In this document: positions 52,664 through 62,214 of the stretch, piece by piece
Numbering within the stretch: position 1 is the first letter of the stretch
How the letters are laid out: each line of letters begins with the position of its first letter
From: Halomonas korlensis
Lineage (GTDB): Bacteria > Pseudomonadota > Gammaproteobacteria > Pseudomonadales > Halomonadaceae
Reading direction: 5' to 3'
NCBI RefSeq assembly: GCF_900116705.1
Contig: NZ_FPBP01000009.1
Span: 124,001 to 188,000 of the forward strand
DNA: 64,000 nt
Made by a program: the position numbers and the translations under genes
The notes under the pieces: model-generated
The model's database searches: none
Told to the model about the DNA's origin: nothing
What the model saw: only the letters and a program-made list of their open reading frames with translations

Positions 52664-53895
52664 ATGATCCGCATCGACGAGATCTGGCTGGCCACCGAGC
52701 CGCGGGACATGCGCGCCGGGCCGGATACGGCCCTGGCCCAGGTGGTGAAGGTGAATGATCACTGCGCGTGTGGTTGTAAGCTGCAGTGGATCGGCGAGGA
52801 GATTAGCGAGAAGCTCTACTACACGCCGGGCGTTTTTCACGTCGAGTGCCATATCCGTGGCAAGTGGGTCTGCGACCAGTGCGAGACGCTGACCCAGGCA
52901 CCGATGCCCGCACAGATCATCGAAAAGGGCATCCCCACCGCCGGCCTGCTGGCCCAGGTGCTGATCGCCAAGTATGACGACCACTTGCCGCTCTATCGCA
53001 GGCGCAGATCTTCGCCCGCGCCGGTGTCGCGATTCCGCGCTCCACCCTGGCCGAGTGGGTCGGCATCTGCGGCGTACGGCTCCAACCGCTGATCGATTCC
53101 TTGCGCGACCTGCTGCTCGGCGAGCCGGTGCTGCATGCCGACGAGACGCCGGTGCTGATGTTGGCCCCCGGCAAGAAGAAGACGCACCGCGCCTACCTCT
53201 GGCCCTATGCCACCACGCCCTAAGCCGGGTTGAAGGCGGTGGTCTACGCCTTCAGTGAGACGCGTGGCGACCAGCATGCCCGCGACTTCCTTGGTGACTG
53301 GCGGGGGAAGCTAGTCTGCGACGACTACAGCGGCTAAAAGCAGAGCTTTGCCAACGGCATCACCGAGATTGGCTGCATGGCCCACGTCCGACGCAAGTTC
53401 GTCGACCTGCACGTGGCCTGCAAGAGCCAGATCGCCGGGCAGGCCATCGAGCTGATCGGCCAGCTTTACCAGGTGGAGCGAGAAGCCCAGTCGTTGAGCG
53501 CTGAAGAACGCCAACGCCTGCGGGAGACACGGGCGGGGCCCATCGCTGATGCGCTGCACAGCTGGATGTTGGCTAATCGTGAGAAGGTGCCGAACGGCTC
53601 GGCGACGGCGAAAGCGCTGGACTATAGCCTGAAATGCTGGGCGGCGCTGACGCGCTACCTTGACGATGGCAGGTTGCCGATCGACAACAACTGCATCAAG
53701 AACCAGATCCGCCCTTGGGCGCTCGGACGTTCCAACTGGTTATTCGCCGGATCACTGCGCAGTGGCCAGCGCGCAGCCACCATCGTGAGCTTGATCCAGT
53801 GCGCCAAGCTGCCAGTCAGTTCCACGAACTTTTGCCTCACCACTGTCAGCACACCGCCTGATCACTGGCAAGCGGTGTTGCCCGTTCGCTTGCGC
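52664..53895 (+). pseudogene. Fused tnpB start and tnpC remnant of IS66
   Basis: The first 30 codons (MIRIDEIWLATEPRDMRAGP...) are the start of TnpB. They run at about 52757 straight into the zinc-finger region of TnpC (CACGCKLQWIGEEISEKL, CDQCETL), so most of tnpB and the tnpC start are deleted. The frame shifts near 53000 (QIFARAGVAIPRSTLAEWVG continues in another frame), and TAA codons interrupt it at 53221 and 53336. The conserved end GQRAATIVSLIQCA (to about 53805) is followed by scrambled sequence. No functional product is possible. Confidence 0.85.
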
Positions 53896-54105
53896 ACGTC
53901 TATGTACTCCAGGCTATCAACGTCCCAGATCTGTCGTCTAGGGCCGTGGGGAACGGGGCGAATGTGACCGAACATGTCTCGCCTCCCGGCAAGTATCTGC
54001 ATGCCTCTCGGAAGATCGCTCGGGACAGCGCCTTGCGGAAACGTACTCGTCGATGAGTTCCTGGGGTATGCCGGCCTCTGCCTCTATGGCTTTGATGGTG
54101 CTCAT
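53885..54105 (-). pseudogene. N-terminal remnant of a class III aminotransferase (glutamate-1-semialdehyde aminotransferase-like)
   Basis: On the minus strand from ATG at 54105, three frames give MSTIKAIEAEAGIPQELIDEY, then RKALSRAIFREACRYLPGGETCSVTFAP, then RQIWDVDSLEYIDVR. Together these read like the first 70 residues of a GSA-type aminotransferase (ARYLPGG, then VWDVDGNEYID). Two frameshifts separate them and the rest is lost at the IS66 junction near 53890. It is divergent from the intact aminotransferase at 54329, which is from a different subgroup. Confidence 0.7.
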
Positions 54106-54124
54106 GTAAATTTCTCGCCTCTGA

Positions 54125-54164
54125 ATTGTTTGAGGAACAATAAAAATTGATATATAAACAATTT
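54125..54164. promoter_or_regulatory. AT-rich inverted repeats upstream of the aminotransferase gene
   Basis: ATTGTT-TGAGG-AACAAT (54125-54141) and AAATTG-N9-CAATTT (54144-54164) lie in the AT-rich region 54106-54328, in marked contrast to the GC-rich surroundings. They could be operators for the TetR protein at 55716. A third small repeat, TCACA-AGCC-TGTGA, is at 54299-54312. Confidence 0.4.
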
Positions 54165-54328
54165 AGGAGGATTTTTGAAGTATAGTTCGCGCCATCAGTC
54201 CGATGTCCATCACCTCATGCGTCCTTGGCATTTGTTTTTTGAAGCGCCAATTTTTTAACAAACAATGAATAATGTTTTTATCCAATCTCTATAGATGATC
54301 ACAAGCCTGTGAAGGAGTAAAATATCTG

Positions 54329-55612
54329 ATGACTAGCCTGACGGGAGCCGCCCATTCAGGGCTGATTCAGAATAAGATCGGGGCCAAACTTCCCGTGGTC
54401 GAGCGTGCGGAAGGGGTATGGCTGTACGACTCAGAGGGCAAGGACTACATCGACGGCTGCTCGGGTGCTGTCGTGGCGAACCTCGGTCACTCGCATCCCC
54501 ACATCGTGGATGTCATCCGCAAACAAAGTGCCAAAGTGACCTTCGTGCACCGCGGTGCCTTCGCGTCATCGTCCATGTATCGGCTGGCGGACCGTCTCAG
54601 CAACGCCACCGGCATGGCCGGTGTGTGGCTCGTCAACTCCGGATCCGAAGCCGTCGAGGCCGCGATACAGTTCGCGCTTCAGTACTTCGTGGAGCTGGGC
54701 CGGCCACGGCCCCGGTTCCTCTCGCATCGCCGCAGCTATCACGGCAACACGCTTGGTGCGCTGTCTTTGTCCGGTCATGCACGCCGTGCCGTCCTCGGCG
54801 AACTCGCGCTGGACTTCAATGTGCTACCGGACCCCTATTCAGGTGCACCTGTTGACGAGCTATTGGCACAGGTGCGTGCAGAGCTGGAACGCACGCCCGG
54901 CCAGGTGGCTGGAATCGTCTTCGAGCCGCTGAGTGGTGCCACGCTCGGGTGCGTCCCGCTGCCAGATGGGTATTTGCAGGGGTTGCGTGCCCTGGCCGAT
55001 GAGTTTGGCACCCTGCTCATTGCTGATGAGGTGATGACGGGGCTGGGTCGGACCGGGCGGATGCTCGCGTGTGACCATTGGGGTGTCCGACCGGATATCG
55101 CAGCCTTGGGCAAGGGCCTGGGGGCCGGATACACTCCAATCGCTGCAGCACTGGTTTCGGGCCGAGTTCTCGACGCCATTGCATCTGGCAGTGGTAGCAT
55201 CCGCGGCGGGCACACCTATGGCGGCAATCCGCTGTCGGTTGCCGTGGCCGATGCCGTCCTTGAGTTGACTCTGAACCTTGGCCTCGCCGACACTGCGCTG
55301 GTCAAAGGGGAATGGCTTTCCGATGCGCTGAGGCAGCTTGCCGAGAAGCATCCGATGATCGTTGACGTCCGGGGATGTGGCCTCATGTGGGGGGTCGACT
55401 TGGCGCGGCCCGGCGGTGAGTCTGCCGCAGCCGCACCCATCGGTGAGCGCCTGCGACAGGCGGCGTTGGCCCACGGGCTGGTCATCTACCCGACGACGGG
55501 CGGCTTCAATGATGCCTGTATCATTGCCCCGCCGCTCACGATCACCGAGGATGAGCTGCAGCATCTTGTCGATCGTCTCGATGCCGCCCTCACGGAGGTG
55601 GAGTCAGCCTGA
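54329..55612 (+). CDS. Class III (omega/BioA-like) aminotransferase
   Basis: The 427-residue PLP enzyme has GVWLYDSEGKDYIDGCSGAVVANLGHSHP at the start, the phosphate loop NSGSEAVEAAI near residue 110, SYHGNTLGALSLSG, the PLP Asp in LLIADEVMTGLGRTG near 230, and the Schiff-base Lys in ALGKGLGAGYTP near residue 260. It resembles aspartate-family and diaminopelargonate-like omega-aminotransferases that use pyruvate or 2-oxoglutarate with a range of amines. The GAAGGAG site lies at 54311-54317. A TetR gene follows about 100 bases later in the same direction. The substrate is unknown. Confidence 0.88.
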   Translation: MTSLTGAAHSGLIQNKIGAKLPVVERAEGVWLYDSEGKDYIDGCSGAVVANLGHSHPHIVDVIRKQSAKVTFVHRGAFASSSMYRLADRLSNATGMAGVWLVNSGSEAVEAAIQFALQYFVELGRPRPRFLSHRRSYHGNTLGALSLSGHARRAVLGELALDFNVLPDPYSGAPVDELLAQVRAELERTPGQVAGIVFEPLSGATLGCVPLPDGYLQGLRALADEFGTLLIADEVMTGLGRTGRMLACDHWGVRPDIAALGKGLGAGYTPIAAALVSGRVLDAIASGSGSIRGGHTYGGNPLSVAVADAVLELTLNLGLADTALVKGEWLSDALRQLAEKHPMIVDVRGCGLMWGVDLARPGGESAAAAPIGERLRQAALAHGLVIYPTTGGFNDACIIAPPLTITEDELQHLVDRLDAALTEVESA

Positions 55613-55715
55613 TATGCTGTGTGCCGGTGGATTCACGCAGATGGCGTGAGGCCCTCGGCAGGGGCGGCAGATCCAAAGGGAGACGCCACAGGGAAACTTG
55701 CATGGAAGGATGAGG

Positions 55716-56399
55716 ATGGCCGGAAGACCTACGTTGTCGCGACAACACATTCTCCGTGTTGCCCTCGAGTTGATCGATGCGCAGGGACTGTCCAAGTTTT
55801 CCATCAAGAAGCTGGCGAACCAGTTGGGGGTCTATCCGACCGCTGTGACTTGGCACGTTGGGTCTAAGGACGAACTGATCACCGCCCTAACCGCGCTGAT
55901 CTTCGACGACGTCAAGCTGCCGGATGACCGTGACACGGACTGGGCTGAGTGGTTACTGGACACCGCTCGCGTGGTGCGATCCCAGATGCATCAGCACCCC
56001 AATTTGGTACCGATTGCAGGGAGCACCTTGTCGCCTGTTCCGCCGTCGCTTCCCTTTGTAGAACGTGTGCTGCGGGTCCTCATCCGGGCCGGCCATGAAG
56101 GCGATGGATTGCTGCATGCCTACAACGCATTCGTTGGTGCACTGTTGGGTTGGGTCTCCATCGAGCTCTCACGCCCCTCGTCAACCCCAGAGCGTGCGCG
56201 AGCGAAGTACGAGCGAGATCTGGGTGAGATCGACCCCAATCTCTACACGGCTGTCGTTGAGTATCGCGAGCTCTTGAGCGACAGAGCCTTCCTGGTGCGT
56301 TGGTCGAATGGGGTGAACAACCCGATGAATGCTAGCTTCGACGTGATGATCAGGGCGCTGATCGAAGGGATCCGTCCCCGGGTCCAGCAGGCCCCATGA
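55716..56399 (+). CDS. TetR-family regulator
   Basis: The 227-residue protein begins MAGRPTLSRQHILRVALELIDAQGLSKFSIKKLANQLGVYPTAVTWHVGSKDELI, the TetR HTH with TetR_C-like ligand domain (about residues 70-220). The ATG at 55716 is chosen because GGAAGG lies 6 bases upstream; other in-frame starts are at 55710 (ATG) and 55698 (TTG). It follows the aminotransferase gene and probably controls it, perhaps through the AT-rich repeats near 54125. The codon use here is somewhat less GC-biased than that of the neighbouring catabolic genes. Confidence 0.85.
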   Translation: MAGRPTLSRQHILRVALELIDAQGLSKFSIKKLANQLGVYPTAVTWHVGSKDELITALTALIFDDVKLPDDRDTDWAEWLLDTARVVRSQMHQHPNLVPIAGSTLSPVPPSLPFVERVLRVLIRAGHEGDGLLHAYNAFVGALLGWVSIELSRPSSTPERARAKYERDLGEIDPNLYTAVVEYRELLSDRAFLVRWSNGVNNPMNASFDVMIRALIEGIRPRVQQAP

Positions 56400-56464
56400 A
56401 CGACGGTGGAAGGTCTCTGGACTGTAGCGGTAACTGTCAAGGAAGCTGTCGCCTCTGAGGTCAT

Positions 56465-56645
56465 TCAGGCCGCCTGTTTTTCCGGCTCGGCGACGGTTAC
56501 GTGGAGCTCCCACTCCGGGTTTAGCGAGACGGTGCCGACGGGCTACAGTTGCGGGTCTTACCGCTCCAGCGGGTCGGGTTGGCTGTGCGTGCCGCCTGAT
56601 TGATGGTATGTCGCTTAGCCAGTACCTCGGCATCCCCGCCAGCGG
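56465..56645 (-). pseudogene. C-terminal remnant of an IS3-family transposase
   Basis: On the minus strand this reads LAKRHTINQAARTANPTRWSGKTRN, shifts frame, then VGTVSLNPEWELHV... to EKQAA-stop at 56465. NPxRWSGxTRNW followed by a VxLNPE stretch is the typical end of IS3-type OrfB transposases. Only about 55 residues remain. The rest of the 577-base gap 56400-56976 holds a small ORF and the etf terminator. Confidence 0.7.
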
Positions 56646-56727
56646 CGGGCCGAGAGACCGCCGAGGCCCAGCCGGAGTCGCTACAGCTCGGACACACAGG
56701 TGTAGATTGCCCCACGAATCAGAATAT

Positions 56728-56844
56728 GAGCACCAGGGGCATGACCGTGGTCGGTCCATACAGGACGACGACTAGGCCGACAAGCAGGAAGGAGGAGATG
56801 ACGGCTGTCACCCCAGCGGCCACTTGTGTCCAGTGATCTCAACC
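56728..56844 (-). other. Small hydrophobic ORF, possible gene remnant
   Basis: A minus-strand frame ends at about 56728 with [35 protein letters not shown] and opens just after an in-frame TGA. It encodes one or two hydrophobic helices. No start with a good ribosome site is seen. It could be the last 39 codons of a lost membrane protein cut by the IS3 element. I do not recognise it. Confidence 0.3.
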
Positions 56845-56920
56845 AGCCAGACCGCCAGAGATACTGGAGATAATTAGGCGTACTTTCCTGTAGAAAAGAT
56901 TGCCCCTCGATATGACAGAT

Positions 56921-56954
56921 TTGCAGGCCGGCCCCGGAAGGGGCCGGCCTGCAA
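56921..56954 (-). terminator. Strong hairpin after etfA
   Basis: A perfect 15-bp stem (TTGCAGGCCGGCCCC at 56921-56935, pairing with 56940-56954) with the loop GGAA lies 22 bases after the etfA stop on the minus strand. It ends the etf operon. Confidence 0.85.
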
Positions 56955-56976
56955 TACCATGGGCTCGCCGGAGGCG

Positions 56977-57903
56977 TTACAGCTTGCTCTCGAGCTCGGG
57001 CAGGACCGCGAACAGATCGCCAACTAACCCGTAGTCGGCGACCTGGAAGATCGGCGCCTCTTCGTCCTTGTTGATGGCCACGATCACCTTGGAGTCCTTC
57101 ATGCCGGCTAGGTGCTGGATGGCACCCGAGATGCCCACGGCAATGTAGAGGTCCGGGGCGACGATCTTGCCGGTCTGACCCACCTGCATGTCGTTGGGCA
57201 CGAAGCCGGCATCCACCGCGGCACGCGAGGCACCGATGGCCGCGCCCAGCTTGTCGGCGATGCCGTCGAGCAGCTTGAAGTTCTCGCCGTTGCCCATGCC
57301 ACGGCCACCGGAGATGACCACCTTGGCCGCACCCAGCTCGGGACGGTCGGACTGGGCCAGCTCCTCCTTGATGAAGGTGGACTGAGCGTTGTCGGCAACG
57401 AAGTCCACGGCCTCGATGGCGGCGCCGCCGCCCTCGGCTACCGCATCGAAGCCGGTGGTGCGCACAGTGATCACCTTGAGGGCGTCCTCGCTCTGCACCG
57501 TGGCGATGGCGTTGCCGGCGTAGATCGGGCGCTTGAAGGTATCCGCCGACTCGACGGCGATGATCTCGGAGATCTGCGCCACGTCCTTGAGCGCGGCGAC
57601 CCGGGGCAGCACGTTCTTGCCGGTGGTGGAGGCCACCGCCAGCACGTGGCTGTAGTCCCCGGCGAGCTCGGCGATCAGCGCCGCGGTGGGCTCGGCCAGC
57701 AGGTGGGCATAGGCGGCATTGTCGGCCACGAGCACCTTGCTGACGCCGTCGAGCTTGGCGGCGGCCTCGGCGATGGCGGAGACGCCCTCGCCCGCCACCA
57801 GCACGTCGATATCGCCGCCGATCTGTTGTGCGGCGGCCACCACATGGGCGGTGGCGCCGGCCAGGGCGACGTCGTGATGTTCTGCCAGAACCAGAATGCT
57901 CAT
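56977..57903 (-). CDS. etfA: Electron transfer flavoprotein, alpha subunit
   Basis: The 308-residue protein has an N-terminal domain ([24 protein letters not shown]) and the conserved C-terminal FAD domain with [56 protein letters not shown] near residues 225-270. It binds FAD and carries electrons from acyl-CoA dehydrogenase to ETF:ubiquinone oxidoreductase. It overlaps etfB by 4 bases and lies downstream of an acyl-CoA dehydrogenase gene, its probable electron source. Confidence 0.96.
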   Translation of the reverse strand: MSILVLAEHHDVALAGATAHVVAAAQQIGGDIDVLVAGEGVSAIAEAAAKLDGVSKVLVADNAAYAHLLAEPTAALIAELAGDYSHVLAVASTTGKNVLPRVAALKDVAQISEIIAVESADTFKRPIYAGNAIATVQSEDALKVITVRTTGFDAVAEGGGAAIEAVDFVADNAQSTFIKEELAQSDRPELGAAKVVISGGRGMGNGENFKLLDGIADKLGAAIGASRAAVDAGFVPNDMQVGQTGKIVAPDLYIAVGISGAIQHLAGMKDSKVIVAINKDEEAPIFQVADYGLVGDLFAVLPELESKL

Positions 57904-58652
57904 GAGATCACCTTCGCCTCGTTCTTGAGTTTGTCGACCAGCTCGTCCACCGAGCCCACCTTGACGCCGCCCTGGCGCTCGGCCGGCGGCTCGACCTTGA
58001 GCAGCTTGACCTTCGAGGCCACCTCGACGCCGAGGTCCGCCGGGCTCTTGACGTCCAGCGGCTTCTTCTTGGCCTTCATGATGTCGGGCAGCTTGGCATA
58101 GCGCGGCTCGTTGAGGCGCAGGTCGGTGGTGACGATGGCCGGCAGGGTCAGCTCGACGGTCTGCAGGCCGCCGTCGATCTCACGGGTCACCTGCACCTTC
58201 TCTCCGTCCACATCCACGGCGGAGGCGAAGGTGCCCTGGGGCAGGCCGGTCAGGGCGGCGAGCATCTGGCCGGTCTGGTTGTTGTCGGTGTCGATGGCCT
58301 GCTTGCCGAGGATCACCATGCCCGGCTGCTCCTCTTCCACCAGCTTGGCCAGCGCCTTGGCCGCCCCCAGCGACTCGACGCGCTCGTCGGTCTCGACGTG
58401 GATGGCACGGTCGGCGCCCAGCGCCAGCGCGGTACGCAGCTGCTCCTGGGCGGCCTTGGGACCGACGGTGACGGCGACCACCTCGGTGGCCACCCCGCGC
58501 TCCTTCAGGCGCACCGCCTCTTCCACGGCGATCTCGCAGAAGGGATTCATGGCCATCTTGACGTTGGTGAGGTCGACGTCGGAGTGATCCGGCTTGACGC
58601 GGATCTTGACGTTGTAGTCGATGACGCGTTTGACCGCGACGAGGACTTTCAT
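57900..58652 (-). CDS. etfB: Electron transfer flavoprotein, beta subunit
   Basis: The 250-residue protein begins [22 protein letters not shown] and has the AMP site region [29 protein letters not shown] and the recognition-loop region [25 protein letters not shown], typical of group I EtfB. The ATG at 58652 follows GGAG. It lies 30 bases after the stop of the acyl-CoA dehydrogenase gene, which suggests dedicated coupling rather than a general ETF. Confidence 0.96.
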   Translation of the reverse strand: MKVLVAVKRVIDYNVKIRVKPDHSDVDLTNVKMAMNPFCEIAVEEAVRLKERGVATEVVAVTVGPKAAQEQLRTALALGADRAIHVETDERVESLGAAKALAKLVEEEQPGMVILGKQAIDTDNNQTGQMLAALTGLPQGTFASAVDVDGEKVQVTREIDGGLQTVELTLPAIVTTDLRLNEPRYAKLPDIMKAKKKPLDVKSPADLGVEVASKVKLLKVEPPAERQGGVKVGSVDELVDKLKNEAKVIS

Positions 58653-58682
58653 GGGCGACTCCTGTGTGTGGAGGGGTGGGGC

Positions 58683-60470
58683 TTAGAGCCCCGTCTCAGG
58701 GAATTGTGCCAGTACCTGGCCACCTTCACGCACGGCCCGAGCGTGAGATGCCGCCTCGGGTGCCACGCTGGCCATGTAGAAGCGGGCGAGGGCGATGACA
58801 CTGTCTAGGTAGTCGGGGTCGCCTTCGCCGTGATCGAGCTGGCGCTGAGCGGCCTGGGCGGCGCGTACCAGCTGCCAACCACCGACGACGGTGCCCAGCT
58901 GATAGAGTAGGGGGACTGCACCTCCATAGAGGGCGGCGGTCTGCTCCTTGCCTTGGGCAAGCAGCCAGCCGGTGGTCGCGGCCAGCCCCTCGAGCATTTC
59001 CTCCAGGCCCACTGCGAGATCCGCCAGGCGCGAATCCTCGCGGACTACCCGGGCAACGGCGCGCATGTCGTCCAGCAGCTCGTGCAGCGTCGCACCCTTC
59101 TCGCGCAGGATTTTACGGCCCAGCAGGTCGTTGGCCTGGATGCCGGTGGTGCCTTCGTAGATGGTGATGATGCGGGCGTCGCGGAACAGCTGGGCGACAC
59201 CGGTCTCCTCGACGAAGCCCATGCCGCCAAACACCTGGATGGCCTCGTCACATAGCTCGTTGCCAACCTCGGTGCACCAGCCCTTGGCCACCGGCATCAG
59301 CAGGTCGACGTAGCGGCGATGCTTGTCGGCGACCTCGGTATCCGGGTGGTGATGGGCAATGTCGAACCAGCCGGCAGCGGTGTAGAGGAAGGTGCGCATG
59401 GCCAGCAGCCGCGCGCGCATGCCCACGAGCATGCGCTTGACGTCCGGGTGGTAAAGGATCGGCTGTCCCGCCTCGCCACTTACGATATTGCGGCCCTGAA
59501 CGCGTTCCTGGGCGTAGTCAAGGGCCGACTGGTAGGCCCGCTCACCCAGCGCCACGCCCTGCACGCCGACCCCGAAACGTGCCTCGTTCATCATGATGAA
59601 CATGATCTTGAGGCCCTGGTGAGGCTCGCCGACCAGGTAGCCGACGGCGCCTTCGGTGTCACCGAAGCTCAGTGTGCAGGTAGGGCTGCCGTGGATGCCC
59701 ATCTTGTGCTCGATGGAGATGCAGTGTACGTCGTTCTTCTCGCCGGGGTTGCCGTCCGCATCCAGGCGATACTTTGGCACCAGGAACAGCGACAGGCCCT
59801 TGACCCCTTCGGGGGCGTCGGGGAGCCGGGCCAGCACCAAGTGCACGATGTTGGGGGTGAGCTCGTGCTCGCCATAGGAGATGTAGATCTTCTGACCGTA
59901 GAGGCGGTAGTCGCCCTCCTCGGTGGGCTCGGCGCGCATGCGCGTGGCAGCCAGGTCCGAGCCTGCCTGGGGCTCGGTGAGGTTCATGGTGGCCGCCCAT
60001 TCACCGCTGACAATCTTTGCAAGCCAGGTGGCCTTCTGCTCCTCGCTGGCGGCGATCAGCAGCGCCTCGGCTTGGCCGACGTTCAGTTGCGGAAGCATGG
60101 TGAAGGCCATGTTGCTGGAGAACCACATCTCCCAGACCGGAGTGGAGACCAGCTTGGGCAGTCCCTGGCCGCCGAACTCCGGCGGCAGCGACAGCCCCAG
60201 CCAACCCGCTTCACGAAACTGATCGTAGGCGGACTGCCAGGCGTCGGGGACGATCACCCGCTCGCCCTTCAGGCGGCAGCCCTCCAGATCCCCCTGGCGG
60301 TTGATCGGGGCCAGCACCCCTGTGGCGAACTTGCCGGCTTCCTCGAGGATGGCCGCTACCAGGTCGGGGGAGGCGTCCTCGCAATGAGGCAGTGCCGCCA
60401 CGTCGGGAAGGCCGGCGAGCTCGCCGAGAATGAACTGCATGTCACGCATCGGTGCTTGGTAATCGATCAT
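58683..60470 (-). CDS. Acyl-CoA dehydrogenase with C-terminal extension
   Basis: The 595-residue protein has an extended N-terminus, the middle domain WAATMNLTEPQAGSDLAATRMRA (FAD and acyl binding), the helical domain and the catalytic Glu in TIYEGTTGIQ near residue 430, followed by a 130-residue extension of the Acyl-CoA_dh_C kind. It would introduce a 2,3-double bond in an acyl-CoA, reducing FAD and then EtfAB. The ATG at 60470 follows CGGAGGACG; the longer in-frame start gives 25 unrelated residues. With the CoA-ligase, crotonase and SDR it fits oxidation of a phenylpropanoyl-CoA side chain. Confidence 0.9.
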   Translation of the reverse strand: MIDYQAPMRDMQFILGELAGLPDVAALPHCEDASPDLVAAILEEAGKFATGVLAPINRQGDLEGCRLKGERVIVPDAWQSAYDQFREAGWLGLSLPPEFGGQGLPKLVSTPVWEMWFSSNMAFTMLPQLNVGQAEALLIAASEEQKATWLAKIVSGEWAATMNLTEPQAGSDLAATRMRAEPTEEGDYRLYGQKIYISYGEHELTPNIVHLVLARLPDAPEGVKGLSLFLVPKYRLDADGNPGEKNDVHCISIEHKMGIHGSPTCTLSFGDTEGAVGYLVGEPHQGLKIMFIMMNEARFGVGVQGVALGERAYQSALDYAQERVQGRNIVSGEAGQPILYHPDVKRMLVGMRARLLAMRTFLYTAAGWFDIAHHHPDTEVADKHRRYVDLLMPVAKGWCTEVGNELCDEAIQVFGGMGFVEETGVAQLFRDARIITIYEGTTGIQANDLLGRKILREKGATLHELLDDMRAVARVVREDSRLADLAVGLEEMLEGLAATTGWLLAQGKEQTAALYGGAVPLLYQLGTVVGGWQLVRAAQAAQRQLDHGEGDPDYLDSVIALARFYMASVAPEAASHARAVREGGQVLAQFPETGL

Positions 60471-60634
60471 GGTGGCGTCCTCCGTGCCTTGGGTGCCTCT
60501 GCCGAGCTTCGCGTCTTTGGCGCAGGCGCATCGCCTGGCCGCCACCGGCGGCCAGGCTGTCGAGAGCAGTAATGAATCGCGAAATCTTGAGGGCTGACTG
60601 AAATCTGGCGGGGTGGTCAGGTTTCTGGCAAGCC

Positions 60635-61402
60635 TTACCGCGGCGCCATGCGAATGGCGCCATCCAGACGGATCGTCTCGCCGTTCATCATCACGTTGTC
60701 GACGATCTGGCAGGCCAGGCGGGCGAACTCGTCGGGCCGTCCCAGGCGATTGGGGAAGGGGATCGACGCGGCCAATGACTGCTGGACCTCCTCGGGCAGC
60801 GTCTCCATCAGCGGCGTCTGGAAGAGCCCCGGGGCGATGGTCATCACGCGGATGCCGTGGCGGGCCAGCTCGCGAGCGATGGGCAGCGTCATGGCGACGA
60901 TGCCGCCCTTGGAGGCGGCATAGCCGGCCTGGCCGATCTGGCCATCGAAGGCGGCCACCGAGGCGGTGTTGACGATAACGCCACGCTCGCCGTCGGCCTG
61001 GGGCTCGCCCTCGGCCATGGCGGCGCTGGCCAGGCGAATCATGTTGAAGGTGCCGATCAGGTTGATCTGCACCGCCCGTGAGAAGGCCGAAAGTGGCTGG
61101 GGGCCCTGCTTGCCCAGCACCTTGGCGGGATCACCGATGCCGGCGCAGTTGATCAGCCCCTGCAGGCCACCGAAGCGGGAAACGGCCAGCTCCACCGCGG
61201 CCTGGGCATCGGCCTCGTCGGTGACGTCGGTGCGCTGGAATGCGGCGTGCTCCCCTAACTCGGTGGCCAGGGCCTCGCCGCGCTCGGCATTGAGGTCGGC
61301 GATCACCACCCGGGCGCCGGCACTGTACAGCTCGCGCACCGTGGCCTCGCCAAGGCCAGAGGCGCCGCCGGTGACGATGAAGTTGTTGTCCTGGAATTTC
61401 AT
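60635..61402 (-). CDS. SDR-family 3-hydroxyacyl-CoA dehydrogenase (type II/HSD10-like)
   Basis: The 255-residue classical SDR has [16 protein letters not shown], Asp41 after strand 2 ([12 protein letters not shown]-specific), NCAGIG, catalytic Tyr and Lys in [13 protein letters not shown], and [17 protein letters not shown]. This is the pattern of type II 3-hydroxyacyl-CoA dehydrogenases, which oxidise 3-hydroxyacyl-CoA. AAGAAGGAG precedes the ATG. It lies 26 bases after the crotonase gene and 164 bases before the acyl-CoA dehydrogenase start on the same strand. Confidence 0.88.
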   Translation of the reverse strand: MKFQDNNFIVTGGASGLGEATVRELYSAGARVVIADLNAERGEALATELGEHAAFQRTDVTDEADAQAAVELAVSRFGGLQGLINCAGIGDPAKVLGKQGPQPLSAFSRAVQINLIGTFNMIRLASAAMAEGEPQADGERGVIVNTASVAAFDGQIGQAGYAASKGGIVAMTLPIARELARHGIRVMTIAPGLFQTPLMETLPEEVQQSLAASIPFPNRLGRPDEFARLACQIVDNVMMNGETIRLDGAIRMAPR

Positions 61403-61428
61403 TTAGCACTCCTTCTTTAAAATGGTGA

Positions 61429-62199
61429 TCAGGACCGGGGGCCCTGGCCCTTGCGCTCCAGAAACTCGCCGATACGGGCGGCGACCTCGGGGCTGGTCTG
61501 GGTCAGGGCGGCGGTCAACGACTCGACGAACAGCCCGTCCTCGCTGGACATGTCGTTTATCCGCGAGATGGCAGAGACCATTGCCCAGTTGGCCATGGGG
61601 GCGTTCTCAGCGATGCGCTCGGCGAGTTGGCGCGCCTTGGCAAGGCTCTCGCCCTCGCCGACCAGGTAGTGTGACAGCCCCAGGCGCTGGCCCTCCTCGG
61701 CCTCGATAATCCGCCCGGTCAGCATCATCTCGCACATGCGGCCGGGACCGATGAGGTTGGCCACCCGTACCGAGGCGCCACCGCCGACGAAGATGCCGTG
61801 ACGGCCCTCGGGCAGCTGGTAGATCGTGTTCGGCTCGGCGACTCGCACGTGGGTGGCGCTGGCAAGCTCCAGGCCGCCACCGATCACTGCACCCTGCATC
61901 GCTGCGACCACCGGGATGCCGCCGTTCTGCAGGCGGTCGAAGATGCGGTGCCAGTTACGCGAGTGCTGCATGACACCAAAGGGCTCACGATGCTGGTGCT
62001 CGGAGAGGTCCAGCCCGGCGCAGAAGTGCTTGCCTTCGGCCGCAAGGATGATCACTCGGGTGCCTTCCGGTGTGGCGCCCAGGGCTTCCTCCAGAGCCGC
62101 CAGCAGGCGGTCGCTGACGGCGTTGCGCTTGGCTGGGCGGGCCAGGGTGATGGTGTAGATGCTGTCATCCAGCGACGTCTTGACCAGTGTCTCGCTCAT
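61429..62199 (-). CDS. Enoyl-CoA hydratase/isomerase (crotonase family)
   Basis: The 256-residue crotonase has both hydratase Glu residues: Glu111 (GGGLELAS) and Glu131 (LPEGRHG), plus the oxyanion-hole strands HFCAGLDLSE and GAVIGGG. It therefore should hydrate an enoyl-CoA. It lacks the residue pattern (FGLSEINWG) of the feruloyl-CoA hydratase/lyase Ech, so classical hydration is likelier than retro-aldol release of vanillin. It lies 15 bases after the CoA-ligase gene. Confidence 0.88.
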   Translation of the reverse strand: MSETLVKTSLDDSIYTITLARPAKRNAVSDRLLAALEEALGATPEGTRVIILAAEGKHFCAGLDLSEHQHREPFGVMQHSRNWHRIFDRLQNGGIPVVAAMQGAVIGGGLELASATHVRVAEPNTIYQLPEGRHGIFVGGGASVRVANLIGPGRMCEMMLTGRIIEAEEGQRLGLSHYLVGEGESLAKARQLAERIAENAPMANWAMVSAISRINDMSSEDGLFVESLTAALTQTSPEVAARIGEFLERKGQGPRS

Positions 62200-62214
62200 G
62201 GTGTCCTCGGCATG

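Larger units (their letters stand above)
52303..53895 (+). mobile_element. Decayed IS66-family element
   Basis: It holds remnants of tnpA with a nonsense codon, a short tnpB start, and a tnpC with a large internal deletion, frameshift and stop codons, all in the standard IS66 order. A hairpin GTGCCCA/TGGGCAC (52271-52277, 52290-52296) precedes it. The right end is uncertain, between about 53800 and 53895, where it meets an aminotransferase remnant. I could not define terminal inverted repeats or a target duplication. Confidence 0.85.

Noticed and set aside
51621..53977. 10-bp inverted repeat ACATGTTCGG/CCGAACATGT flanking the IS block, first taken as element ends
   Set aside because: The right copy lies inside the aminotransferase remnant (codons for ETCS), and similarity fades after 10 bases. 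No target duplication is seen.
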